A stretch of DNA of 44,254 nucleotides from NCBI GenBank assembly GCA_900314395.1, contig OMVB01000101.1, forward strand, positions 1 to 44,254, given 5' to 3'. The notes under the pieces were generated by a model. That model was not told the origin of the DNA and did not search any database. It was given only the letters and a program-made list of their open reading frames with translations. Made by a program: the position numbers and the translations under genes. Of the stretch, positions 25,128 to 32,385 are shown piece by piece. Each line of letters begins with the position of its first letter. Position 1 is the stretch's first letter. This stretch comes from an uncultured Prevotellaceae bacterium (GTDB taxonomy: Bacteria > Bacteroidota > Bacteroidia > Bacteroidales > UBA932).

Positions 25128-25703
25128 TTAAAGAGCGCCTTCGTCCTCGTCGTAGAGCTCTTCCCCATCCTCATCGTGGTCGTCTGCGTCATCGTCAAGG
25201 TCGTCATCGTCGTCATCGTCGTCATCGTCAAAGTCATCATCGTCCGATGCGGCTTTAAGATTGCGAAGATGCTTTTGGTCGTCCGGAAGGTCTTCGTAGG
25301 CAACGTAACCGTTTTCAAACTCTGCGGGAACGGGGCCTTTGGTCTCTACAAGGAGAGGGTACAGGGCGCCGGGGACATCGGCCACCTCACCCTCATAGGT
25401 GATAATCACGCTCTTGCGGTTGGCAACGTCATAAAAGTACACAAAGGAAGCGATGCCCTTGGCCACTGTCTGCTTGAAGGTTACAGTGTCCACGGCGCCT
25501 GCGCCAAGGTCAAAAAGACCGAAGCGGGCCACCAGGCCGCCGTCCGCGTCCAAGGCTTTGAACTGGATGAGCTGGTCCTGGGGGAACTCCAGCTCGCTGC
25601 GGAGAAGTTTGTGAAATTCGTAAAGTGTAGTGGTAGGCTTGAGGTCGTAAACACGTGCGAACCCCTTAAGACCTGCCAATGATACTCTATATCTTAATGC
25701 CAT
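25128..25703 (-). CDS. pRiA4b ORF-3-like (IS1096 TnpR-type) protein with acidic tail
   Basis: The 191-residue protein starts MALRYRVSLAGLKGFAR and resembles the plasmid pRiA4b ORF-3-like family, a beta-grasp-like fold of unknown function that includes IS1096 passenger proteins. Segments YEFHKLLRSEL and LYPLLVETKGPVPAEFENG are typical. The C-terminal 40 residues are almost entirely Asp and Glu, encoded by a triplet-rich repeat (see 25201-25230). In Bacteroidota this gene often sits beside miaA, as here. No transposase is nearby, so it is probably not a mobile gene despite the family name. Confidence 0.8.
   Translation of the reverse strand: MALRYRVSLAGLKGFARVYDLKPTTTLYEFHKLLRSELEFPQDQLIQFKALDADGGLVARFGLFDLGAGAVDTVTFKQTVAKGIASFVYFYDVANRKSVIITYEGEVADVPGALYPLLVETKGPVPAEFENGYVAYEDLPDDQKHLRNLKAASDDDDFDDDDDDDDDDLDDDADDHDEDGEELYDEDEGAL
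25201..25230. repeat. 9-bp tandem repeat encoding the poly-Asp tail
   Basis: Three perfect copies of TCGTCATCG (25201-25227) are followed by a partial fourth. The unit is a multiple of three, so copy number changes would only lengthen or shorten the acidic tail of the overlapping gene. Confidence 0.8.
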
Positions 25704-25731
25704 TTTGAATAGTCTTTTTCATTTGCCGGTG

Positions 25732-25739
25732 CAAATATA
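25732..25739 (-). promoter_or_regulatory. candidate -7 box for the pRiA4b-like gene and miaA
   Basis: The minus strand reads TATATTTG, a full match to TAnnTTTG, 28 bases before the start codon. No matching upstream TTG was found. Confidence 0.4.
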
Positions 25740-25765
25740 CAATTTTTCGGCCTACGATAGACTCT

Positions 25766-25930
25766 TTGTTGGATTTTTTAAAAACTAATTCCTATTCCGA
25801 CCTCCGGCAAGAGGGCTTTAAACGCCATTGTGCCAACCTCCAAAGGAGAGCCGAGAGCGACGCGTACAAGTACGGCAAACCCGGAAAAACCATTAATAGC
25901 CTCATCTACGGACTTTTTGTGAATTCCTGA
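25766..25930 (+). pseudogene. short ORF fragment, likely gene remnant
   Basis: A frame open from 25709 has no ATG but a TTG at 25766 that would give 54 residues to TGA 25928-25930. The peptide includes LLDFLKTNSYSDLRQEGFK and KYGKPGKTINSLIYGLF. Third codon positions are GC-rich (GAC, CTC, CGG, GGC, CGC, AAC, TAC), as in expressed genes of this window and unlike the surrounding AT-rich gap. It is therefore read as the remains of a real gene, not chance. The family is not recognised. It sits between the pRiA4b-like gene and the HEPN/MNT pair, so decay during local rearrangement is likely. Confidence 0.4.
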
Positions 25931-25938
25931 ATAAAGTT

Positions 25939-26340
25939 TCATGATTTTTGCGTTAGCAGCGCTCCTGCGTGAAGATCTTCCAGCATCCTTGAAGTTACTA
26001 CTTGTAACTCAGGGATGTTTGTTTTTATAGTGTTGAAGATACCTTCTGCATCAACATCTCCATATTCATGGGATAGGAAGTTTCGCATCCCGAAAACACT
26101 TTTCCATGGAATAGTTTTGTATGGAGCGAAGAAATCGGCCCCACATAAATTCCTGATTTTCACAAAGTTCTCTGTTATATATTGAAGACTCATCCCGCAA
26201 GCACGGAACAGAATCAGTCCATGTGTGCTTGATACGAAATCATCTGGTGTTTTAACTTCCAAACTCACTTGAGCCAGCAACTGCATTTCCTTGAGTACGG
26301 CTTCCAGTAAAGTCTCTACCCGTTCCTTATTTGGATACAT
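25939..26340 (-). CDS. hepT: HEPN-domain toxin (HepT-like)
   Basis: The 133-residue helical protein has the HEPN RNase motif RX4HXY as RNFLSHEY, followed by GDVD. In the family, the Arg and His form the RNase site and the Tyr is the residue AMPylated by the partner MNT antitoxin. It overlaps the upstream MNT gene by 14 bases, so the pair is one operon with coupled translation. The expected action is tRNA or mRNA cleavage when not neutralised. Confidence 0.85.
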   Translation of the reverse strand: MYPNKERVETLLEAVLKEMQLLAQVSLEVKTPDDFVSSTHGLILFRACGMSLQYITENFVKIRNLCGADFFAPYKTIPWKSVFGMRNFLSHEYGDVDAEGIFNTIKTNIPELQVVTSRMLEDLHAGALLTQKS

Positions 26341-26830
26341 ATATCGCCTCCTTCTCTAACTGCTCCTTGAATTTTTCTGTATGGTGAGCCTTTGCAGACA
26401 CAAGATCTACGTGACGGCCAAATACTGTTTCCAGATTATCAGCTATTTGCGAATACTTGAATAGGTTTGGCTTTTTAAGAGATATTACAATATCAATATC
26501 GCTGTCTGCCCCGGCTTCTCCCCTTGCGAAACTTCCGAACAGGCCGATATTATCTATGCCAAGTTTTTCAAAGTTGCATAAATAGTAAACTTTTAGCATG
26601 GATAGTATCTTATCGGCGTCCAACGTATTACCGCTTCTGGTATCTTCAAGCCGGACAACGATTTCATACCCCAGTGCAGACAAGACGCGCCGATATGTTT
26701 CCGGGCTTCCTAAAGTTCCATTTTCCATTCTGGATACCTGAGATTTGCTCATTCCGGCCAAGATGCCCACCTGCTCCTGTGTCATCTTCCTTGCTCTTCG
26801 GAGTGCCCTTATATCCACCAAATCAATCAT
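26327..26830 (-). CDS. mntA: XRE-MNT fusion antitoxin (MntA-like nucleotidyltransferase)
   Basis: The 167-residue protein has an N-terminal XRE helix-turn-helix (about 10-60; KMTQEQVGILAGMSKSQVSRMENG) and a C-terminal minimal nucleotidyltransferase with GSFARGEAGADSDIDIVI, the GSx10DxD catalytic motif. It should neutralise the HEPN toxin by AMPylating its tyrosine and also bind the operon promoter through its HTH. Fusion of both functions in one chain is known in the family. It is the first gene of the pair. Confidence 0.87.
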   Translation of the reverse strand: MIDLVDIRALRRARKMTQEQVGILAGMSKSQVSRMENGTLGSPETYRRVLSALGYEIVVRLEDTRSGNTLDADKILSMLKVYYLCNFEKLGIDNIGLFGSFARGEAGADSDIDIVISLKKPNLFKYSQIADNLETVFGRHVDLVSAKAHHTEKFKEQLEKEAIYVSK

Positions 26831-26846
26831 AACAAATTACTTTTTG

Positions 26847-26877
26847 CAAAAATAAAGAAAGTTTACTATATATGCAA
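26847..26877 (-). promoter_or_regulatory. promoter of the MNT-HEPN operon
   Basis: On the minus strand, TTG (26877-26875) and TATTTTTG (26854-26847) are 20 bp apart, fitting the Bacteroidota consensus. The start codon is 16 bases downstream of the -7 box. Confidence 0.6.
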
Positions 26878-27264
26878 CAATATTTGACGTTATAATCTTT
26901 TATTTAGCACAACAAACATTGACTTTCAGCGGCTTATAAACCCCAAATGGACCTGTTATTAATTGTATCATAGTTTAAATATGTAGCGGTTCAAAGTGCA
27001 TTGACATGAAAACAGTATCAATCAGCAGTTTACTACATAAAGCTTTTTTGCTTACACCACCACTGTTGCTATCGAATACAAATAGAACAACGCCACTCCG
27101 GCACTGTGCAGAAAAACAGTTGAAAATTTGCACATTCCCTGTTTTTGAAGGGGGTATGTGCATGTTCCAGGGCCTACACTTGCAAGTAGCCACCCTAAAA
27201 TTGGGGATAACGCAAGTTTAGGTTTGATTATTTGCACATTCCTTTACAGAAATCGTTAACTAAA
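26878..27264. other. gene-free AT-rich region with short repeats
   Basis: No convincing gene is found in this 387-base stretch. Overlapping ORFs of 60-70 codons occur on both strands with no codon bias. ATTTGCACATTCC occurs at 27126-27138 and 27230-27242, and a related ATGTGCATGTTCC at 27156-27168. The stretch next to the HEPN/MNT pair looks like a former integration or rearrangement site, which is inference. It also must hold the 3' end signals of the EamA operon. Confidence 0.5.
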
Positions 27265-28143
27265 TTATTTGGAGCCAAGATAGAGGAAGACCATTCCAAG
27301 GAGGACGAAGGCAAGGTCCAGGGCCTTGGACTTAAGGTTCTTTTCCTTGAAGGCAATGGCTCCGAAGAGGAAGCTGACTACAACGCTGCCCCGGCGGATC
27401 ATCGACACAACGGAAATCAGGGCATCATCGGCAGTAAGGGCCCACATGTAGACAAAATCGGCCCCGCAAAGGAAAATACTGATAAACGGGATGGTCCACT
27501 GCCAATGGAAGGGGGTGGTTGCGGCGCGGCGCGGATACCAGGCCAGAAGGAGCATTACCGCCATCATCGCCACCTGGTAAATATTGTACCAGGAAAGCAC
27601 CTGCATGCGGTCAAGCCCAACTCCCCCGCTGCCTGTAGGGGCCATGAGATACCGGTCATACAGGCCGCTGAAGGCCCCGATTACCGCCGCCAGCACAAGG
27701 CACCATATCCACTTGTTGTGCCGGAAGTCTATACCTTCTTTGCGGCCGCTGCGGCTGAGCAGGAAGAACGAAATGATGGCCAGCGTAACGCCAATCCACT
27801 GATACAGGTTAAGCCTTTCGCCAAAGATTATCATTGCGCCGATAAGGACCATTACCGGCCTTGTGGCGTTGATTGGCCCAACGATTGTAAGCGGCAGGTA
27901 CTTCATTGCGTAATACCCTGACAACCAGGACGATAGGACGATGACGCTCTTTAAGATGATATGTTTTTGGATGTACCAGTCTCCCCAGCCCGTGCGGATT
28001 GCGAAGGGCAGGAGTATCAGGGCGCAAAAGACGGTATTAAGAAGCAGTACGGGTATTACTGCATTCCCTTTAAGGGACGCCTTTTTGAACGAGTCGTAAA
28101 AGCCCAGGAGAAGGGCGGACAGGAACGCCAGAGCCCACCACAT
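27265..28143 (-). CDS. EamA/DMT-family transporter
   Basis: The 292-residue inner-membrane protein has about ten hydrophobic helices in two EamA repeats, as in the drug/metabolite transporter superfamily. Recognisable parts are MWWALAFLSALLLGFYDSF at the N terminus and PINATRPVMVLIGAMIIFGE ending the first repeat. The substrate is unknown. Its ATG lies 1 base after the gltS stop, so the two transporters form one operon. Codon use is ordinary. Confidence 0.88.
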   Translation of the reverse strand: MWWALAFLSALLLGFYDSFKKASLKGNAVIPVLLLNTVFCALILLPFAIRTGWGDWYIQKHIILKSVIVLSSWLSGYYAMKYLPLTIVGPINATRPVMVLIGAMIIFGERLNLYQWIGVTLAIISFFLLSRSGRKEGIDFRHNKWIWCLVLAAVIGAFSGLYDRYLMAPTGSGGVGLDRMQVLSWYNIYQVAMMAVMLLLAWYPRRAATTPFHWQWTIPFISIFLCGADFVYMWALTADDALISVVSMIRRGSVVVSFLFGAIAFKEKNLKSKALDLAFVLLGMVFLYLGSK

Positions 28144-28144
28144 A

Positions 28145-29380
28145 TCAGATGATGTTCAGGAAGAAGGTGATGACACCGGTGTTGATGATATCCACGAACA
28201 TCGCCCCCACTATCGGTACGATGATGAAAGGATTCACCGCATAATGATATTTATAGCAGACGGCCGACATGTTTGCCATCGCATTGGGAGTGGCGCCAAG
28301 ACCGAATCCGCATACGCCGCTCACAAGGACGGCGGCATCATAGGTTTTGCCAAGGGCCGGGAAGGCTACGAACCTTGCAAAGATAGCCATGAAGGCGGTT
28401 TGCGCCAGGAGGATTACAACAAGCGGAAGCATCAGACCGGAGAGTTCCCAAAGTTTAAGGGTGGCCATAGCCATTCCAAGGAAGAGGGACAGGCAGATGT
28501 TGCCGATGGAGACTATTTTGTCCAAGGCCAGCCTGATGCGACTTCCGCCACCGCAGAATTCGCTGATGTTGCGGATGATGGCGGCTACTATAAGGGCGCC
28601 GAAGTAAGTGGGGAAGGTGATGCCGGTTAGGGCCAGGATTTTGCTAAGGCACATGCCCAGGGCCATTGCCAGAAAGAGCTGGAAAGCGGCCATGGAGTAG
28701 CGTCTGAAGGACTTTTCTTCTGATGAGAGATGCTCCTCACGGCTTTCCTGCGAGGCGTCGCTGGATTCTATGGTTACGACTACGTCTGAGGAGCCTGATT
28801 CACTGGCAAGATGGTGCTTTCGTATAAGGAGTTCCGCGATGGGGCCGCCGATCAGCGAGCCGGCCACGAGACCGAAGGTGGCCGCAGCCATCGTTACCGA
28901 TGGCGCCCCGGCAAGCCCGAGGTCCTGCAAGACGGAGGAGAAGCCTCCGGCGGTGCCATGGCCCCCTGCCATGGGGATGGAACCTGTTGCCATGCCCACC
29001 AAGGGGTTCAGGTTCATGCCTTTGGCTATGCCTACGGACAGTACGTTCTGCATAATGATAAGCAGGGCAACCAGGCCTACAAGGATTATCAGCGGTTTGC
29101 CGCCCTGTTTAAGCACCTTTAGGTTGGATTGGAAGCCTACAGAGGTGAAGAAAAGCATCATGCAGATGTCTTTGATGGTGCCGTCAAAGAGAAAATCAGC
29201 CTTGAAAATATAATGGAGGGAAAGGGTCAGGAGGGAGATTGCAAGGCCTCCGGAAACCGGCGTTGGAATGCACAGGCGCTTCAGGACCGGCGCCACCCGG
29301 GTAAAGAACATTCCCAGGAGCAGGGCCACAACGCCCACTCCCGCCGTCATATACATATCCAGTACTACCTGTTGCTCCAT
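28145..29380 (-). CDS. gltS: sodium/glutamate symporter (GltS family)
   Basis: The 411-residue inner-membrane protein belongs to the ESS glutamate:Na+ symporter family. The start is set at ATG 29380 (MEQQVVLDMYMTAGVG) because the longer frame overlaps the divergent PAS gene and its promoter. Typical segments are IPTPVSGGLAISLL, MATGSIPMAGGHGTAGGFS (the conserved re-entrant GHG region) and its second-half counterpart VSGVCGFGLGATPNAMANM. Substrate specificity for glutamate is a family inference. The EamA gene follows directly. Confidence 0.93.
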   Translation of the reverse strand: MEQQVVLDMYMTAGVGVVALLLGMFFTRVAPVLKRLCIPTPVSGGLAISLLTLSLHYIFKADFLFDGTIKDICMMLFFTSVGFQSNLKVLKQGGKPLIILVGLVALLIIMQNVLSVGIAKGMNLNPLVGMATGSIPMAGGHGTAGGFSSVLQDLGLAGAPSVTMAAATFGLVAGSLIGGPIAELLIRKHHLASESGSSDVVVTIESSDASQESREEHLSSEEKSFRRYSMAAFQLFLAMALGMCLSKILALTGITFPTYFGALIVAAIIRNISEFCGGGSRIRLALDKIVSIGNICLSLFLGMAMATLKLWELSGLMLPLVVILLAQTAFMAIFARFVAFPALGKTYDAAVLVSGVCGFGLGATPNAMANMSAVCYKYHYAVNPFIIVPIVGAMFVDIINTGVITFFLNII

Positions 29381-29386
29381 AATTAC

Positions 29387-29418
29387 TTGCAAAAATAGCA
29401 AATTAATTCGTATCTTCG
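29387..29418 (+). promoter_or_regulatory. candidate promoter of the PAS-exonuclease unit
   Basis: TTG at 29387-29389 and TATCTTCG at 29411-29418 are 21 bp apart; the -7 box has one mismatch to TAnnTTTG. The ATG at 29424 is only 5 bases beyond the box, so the transcript would be leaderless or nearly so. The minus strand has TATTTTTG at 29397-29390, a possible -7 box for gltS. Confidence 0.5.
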
Positions 29419-29423
29419 TAACC

Positions 29424-29771
29424 ATGAAACGAGATTACTTTGAGGGCGTAGATGTGGCAGTGACCATCTGCGCAAAAGACGGAACCATTCTGGACATGAA
29501 CCAGAAATCCAAGAAAACATTCCTTAAGCCCGGTCAGGACATCATCGGACAAAATGTTCTTGATTGCCATCCGGAGCCGGCCAGAACCATACTGGCAGAC
29601 ATGCTGGTAAACCCCCGTAACAACGTCTACACCGTTGAAAAAGAAGGCGTTAAGAAGCTTATCTTCCAATGCCCCTGGTATGATGGCGAAGACTACGCCG
29701 GCTTTATGGAACTCTCCATGGTCCTCCCGGAAAACATCCCCCACAGAGTCCGCAAACCAAAGAATGACTGA
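29424..29771 (+). CDS. stand-alone PAS-domain protein
   Basis: The ATG at 29424 (MKRDYFEGVDVAVTIC) is chosen because the longer frame runs into gltS and lacks codon bias; the product is 115 residues. Almost the whole length is one PAS fold: the VDVAVTICAKDGTILDMNQKS strand-turn-strand, the DCHPEPAR helix, and PWYDGEDYAGFMELS. There is no output domain. Similar soluble PAS proteins are common in gut Bacteroidota and their role is unknown. Its stop overlaps the exonuclease start by 8 bases, so translation is coupled. Confidence 0.85.
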   Translation: MKRDYFEGVDVAVTICAKDGTILDMNQKSKKTFLKPGQDIIGQNVLDCHPEPARTILADMLVNPRNNVYTVEKEGVKKLIFQCPWYDGEDYAGFMELSMVLPENIPHRVRKPKND

Positions 29772-30258
29772 GTTTGCGGCAATAGATTTTGAGACGGCGA
29801 ATGAGTGCCTCTCAAGCGTGTGCAGCGTGGGTGTCGTGGTTGTGCGCGGCGGAGTGATTACGGACAGGTTTTACAGCCTGATTCACCCCGAGCCGGAGTA
29901 TTATCAGTGGTTTTGCCAGCAGGTTCACGATCTCTGTGCCGACGACACTGAGTATGCCCCCGTGTTCCCCTTGGTTTGGGAAAAGATTGCGCCGATGATC
30001 GAGGGCCTCCCTCTGGTGGCCCACAACGCCCGGTTTGACGAAGGCTGCCTGAAAGAGGTCTTCCGCGTTTACCGGATGGATTATCCGGATTACGTCTTTT
30101 ACGATACTCTGGCCGCTTCCCGCAGGCATTTTGGCTGCAGGCTCCCGAACCATCAGCTCCAGACAGTTGCCGCAGCATGCGGCTACGACCTTAGCCAACA
30201 CCATCACGCCTTGGCCGATGCCGAAGCCTGCGCCCACATCGCCCTGAAACTTCTTTAA
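29764..30258 (+). CDS. DEDDh 3'-5' exonuclease (DnaQ-like)
   Basis: The start at ATG 29764 (MTEFAAIDFETANECLSS) fits the family, giving 164 residues. It has the DEDDh set: DxE in AIDFETA, the second Asp in HNARFD, and His and Asp in HHALADAEA. It resembles the exonuclease subunit epsilon family but lacks the extra C-terminal polymerase-binding region, so it is either a stand-alone DNA/RNA exonuclease or an epsilon homologue. It overlaps the PAS gene by 8 bases. A PAS-exonuclease pairing may simply reflect compact gene order. Confidence 0.88.
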   Translation: MTEFAAIDFETANECLSSVCSVGVVVVRGGVITDRFYSLIHPEPEYYQWFCQQVHDLCADDTEYAPVFPLVWEKIAPMIEGLPLVAHNARFDEGCLKEVFRVYRMDYPDYVFYDTLAASRRHFGCRLPNHQLQTVAAACGYDLSQHHHALADAEACAHIALKLL

Positions 30259-30273
30259 ATCAAATTTGTGTTT

Positions 30274-30579
30274 ATGAAAAAATCAATTTACGCCGTTATT
30301 TGCTTGGCGATGCTGAACATTGCAGGTTATGCGCAGGATGGAAGAAAACCGGAGGCGCTGCCCAAATGGGAAAACCTGGCACCGACGCCGCAGATGGGAT
30401 GGAACTCCTGGAACAAATTTGCGACCAACATAAGCGAGGACCTTATCAAGGCCACGGCCGACAAAATGGTGGAAATGGGCCTGGTAGACGCCGTGAAGCC
30501 ATTTACAACCGCCAAGCCGGTTAAAGTCACAGTGCCCTCACACGACGTTATAACATACAAGCTCTCGCCCAAGAAATAA
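30274..30579 (+). pseudogene. GH27 alpha-galactosidase remnant with internal deletion
   Basis: The frame encodes 101 residues. It begins with a signal peptide ([20 protein letters not shown]) and the first 50 residues of a GH27 alpha-galactosidase: [17 protein letters not shown] and the helix after it. At GLVDA near 30495 it jumps to what looks like the C-terminal beta-sandwich of the same family ([15 protein letters not shown]) and stops. About 300 residues, including both catalytic aspartates, are missing, so it cannot be an enzyme. The join keeps the frame. Whether it is expressed is unknown. The ATG at 30274 is preferred to an upstream GTG. Confidence 0.75.
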
Positions 30580-30583
30580 TTCC

Positions 30584-31186
30584 ATGGCCGATACCGCCGA
30601 TAAATACAAAAGCATTGCAGCACCGTCCGAGGGCCTTTTCAAGGACAACGGCAGCCGATTCATAGCCTTTGCCTACCCCGTGGAAAGCGTAGAGGAAGTG
30701 AAGCCGCTGGTCGATGCCCTTAAGAAAGAGTACCACGACGCCCGCCACCACTGCTTTGCCTACCGCGTCGGCCACAAAGGCGATGTCTTCCGGGCCAACG
30801 ACGACGGCGAGCCCTCCGGCTCTGCCGGCCGCCCCATCCTTGGCCAGATAGACTCTGCCGGCCTCAGCGACATCCTTGTCGTTGTGGTCCGATACTTCGG
30901 CGGCATCAAGCTTGGAATCCCCGGCCTCATCCGCGCATACAAAACATCAACCGCAGATGCGCTGGCATCGGCAACGATAATAGAAAAAACGGCCTGTAAA
31001 GCCTTCAAAATCCAGTTCGACTACCTCTCCATGAATTCCGTCATGAAGGTCCTCAAAGACATGGGCCTCCCGCAAACCGACCAGCAATTCGGAGAAAAAT
31101 GCAGCATCGCCACAAAAGTCCCCCTTTCACAAATCGACACTTTTCTGGATAAATTGAACAATTATTGTGAATTCATTGTAAAATGA
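30584..31186 (+). CDS. YigZ/IMPACT-family protein (UPF0029)
   Basis: The 200-residue protein has the UPF0029 signature DDGEPSGSAGRPIL near residue 75, followed by GIPGLIRAYKTSTADAL and a second DUF1949-like domain at the C terminus. Members are linked to translation stress in eukaryotes (IMPACT), and the bacterial role is unknown. It starts 4 bases after the GH27 remnant stop, so it may share its transcript. Length is normal. Confidence 0.92.
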   Translation: MADTADKYKSIAAPSEGLFKDNGSRFIAFAYPVESVEEVKPLVDALKKEYHDARHHCFAYRVGHKGDVFRANDDGEPSGSAGRPILGQIDSAGLSDILVVVVRYFGGIKLGIPGLIRAYKTSTADALASATIIEKTACKAFKIQFDYLSMNSVMKVLKDMGLPQTDQQFGEKCSIATKVPLSQIDTFLDKLNNYCEFIVK

Positions 31187-31206
31187 TTTAATATTTGCTA
31201 CCTTTG
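31176..31206 (+). promoter_or_regulatory. promoter of serC-serA
   Basis: TTG at 31176-31178 and TACCTTTG at 31199-31206 are 20 bp apart, a full match to the Bacteroidota consensus. A 5' leader of about 47 bases without any hairpin follows. Confidence 0.75.
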
Positions 31207-31260
31207 GGGCAATTTAGAAAAAATTTGTAACCGATATATTAATTTCACTTCAAATCTGAT

Positions 31261-32334
31261 ATGGGAAAAGTTCACGTATTCAACGCAGGCCCCTGCATCC
31301 TTCCCCAGGAGGCCATTGACAAAACCATCGAAGCACTGAAAGACTTCAAAGGCACAGGAATCTCCGTACTGTCAATCTCTCACAGAACCAAAGAATGGGA
31401 AGAGACAATGAACGAGTGCCGCGCACTCTGGAAAGAACTCCTCAACATCCCCGACACCCACGAGGTAGTATTCCTCGGCGGCGGAGCATCACTCCAGTTC
31501 CTTTATGTAGCAATGAACTTCCTTGAGAAGAAAGCAGCCTACCTTGACACCGGCGTTTGGGCCCACAAGGCACTCCAGCAGGCCCAGGGCATCGGCGACG
31601 CATACGCTATCGCCTGCTCAAAGGACAAGAACTACACCTATATCCCCAAGGGCTACGAAATCCCTACAGACATCGACTACTTCCACATCACTACCAACAA
31701 CACCATCTACGGCACAGAGATCAAGGAAGACTATGACTGCCCCGTTCCCCTTATCGCCGACATGTCATCCGACATCATGTCTCGTCCCGTTGACGTAAGC
31801 AAATATGCCATGATTTACGGTGGTGCACAGAAGAACGTAGGCCCTGCCGGCGTTATCTTCGCCATCATCCGCAAAGACGCCCTCGGAAAGGTAAGCCGTT
31901 ACATTCCTACCATGCTTGACTACAAGACTCATATTGAGAAAGAGAGCATGTTCAACACTCCTCCTGTATTCGCAATCTACGTCATGACAGAGACCCTCCG
32001 CTGGCTCAAGAGCATCGGCGGCGTTAAGGCAATACAGAAAATCAACCAGGAGAAAGCAGCCCTCCTCTACAATGAGATCGACCGCAACTCAATGTTCGTA
32101 GGCACCGCTGCCAAGGAAGACCGCTCCCTCATGAACGTTTGCTTCGTTATGGCTCCCGGCAAGGAAGACCTCCAGGACGAGTTCTTTGCATTTGCAAAGG
32201 CTCAGGGCATGGTTGGCATCAAGGGCCACCGCAGCGTAGGCGGCTTCCGCGCTTCCCTTTACAACGCTTGCAAGAAAGAGGACGTAGAGGCACTCGTAGC
32301 ATGCATGCAGGAATTTGAAAAACTTCACAAATAG
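31261..32334 (+). CDS. serC: phosphoserine aminotransferase SerC
   Basis: SerC is a PLP enzyme that converts 3-phosphohydroxypyruvate and glutamate to phosphoserine. The 357-residue product starts [15 protein letters not shown] and has the PLP-lysine motif [11 protein letters not shown] plus the phosphate-binding HRTKEW and C-terminal [15 protein letters not shown]. It is upstream of serA, which supplies its substrate. Its stop codon supplies the first G of the repeat element at 32334. Codon use is strongly biased, suggesting high expression. Confidence 0.97.
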   Translation: MGKVHVFNAGPCILPQEAIDKTIEALKDFKGTGISVLSISHRTKEWEETMNECRALWKELLNIPDTHEVVFLGGGASLQFLYVAMNFLEKKAAYLDTGVWAHKALQQAQGIGDAYAIACSKDKNYTYIPKGYEIPTDIDYFHITTNNTIYGTEIKEDYDCPVPLIADMSSDIMSRPVDVSKYAMIYGGAQKNVGPAGVIFAIIRKDALGKVSRYIPTMLDYKTHIEKESMFNTPPVFAIYVMTETLRWLKSIGGVKAIQKINQEKAALLYNEIDRNSMFVGTAAKEDRSLMNVCFVMAPGKEDLQDEFFAFAKAQGMVGIKGHRSVGGFRASLYNACKKEDVEALVACMQEFEKLHK

Positions 32335-32385
32335 ATTTCTCGACTTCGCTCGAAATGACAGTATTATGGAAATGACAGTATTATG
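32334..32385. repeat. dispersed palindromic repeat, copy 3, between serC and serA
   Basis: The 28-bp core (32334-32361) is identical to the one in metG. GAAATGACAGTATTATG then occurs twice back to back (32352-32368 and 32369-32385). The second unit ends exactly with the serA start ATG. The first unit's ATG at 32366 opens a six-codon frame (MEMTVL) whose TGA overlaps the serA ATG as ATGA. Confidence 0.9.

Noticed and set aside
25201-25230. Short regular repeats considered as a CRISPR array
   Set aside because: The 9-bp unit is far too short, has no spacers, and encodes an Asp-rich protein tail.
25128-25703. pRiA4b/IS1096 family match taken as a mobile element
   Set aside because: No transposase, terminal repeats or target duplications are visible; the gene sits stably beside miaA.
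26947-26973. Third possible leader ORF beginning ATGGACC
   Set aside because: Only the first seven bases match, there is no flanking inverted repeat, and no gene follows closely.
27006-27237. Overlapping 60-72 codon frames on both strands in the gap before the EamA gene
   Set aside because: No codon bias, no promoter, and frames on both strands overlap each other, so none is supported as a gene.
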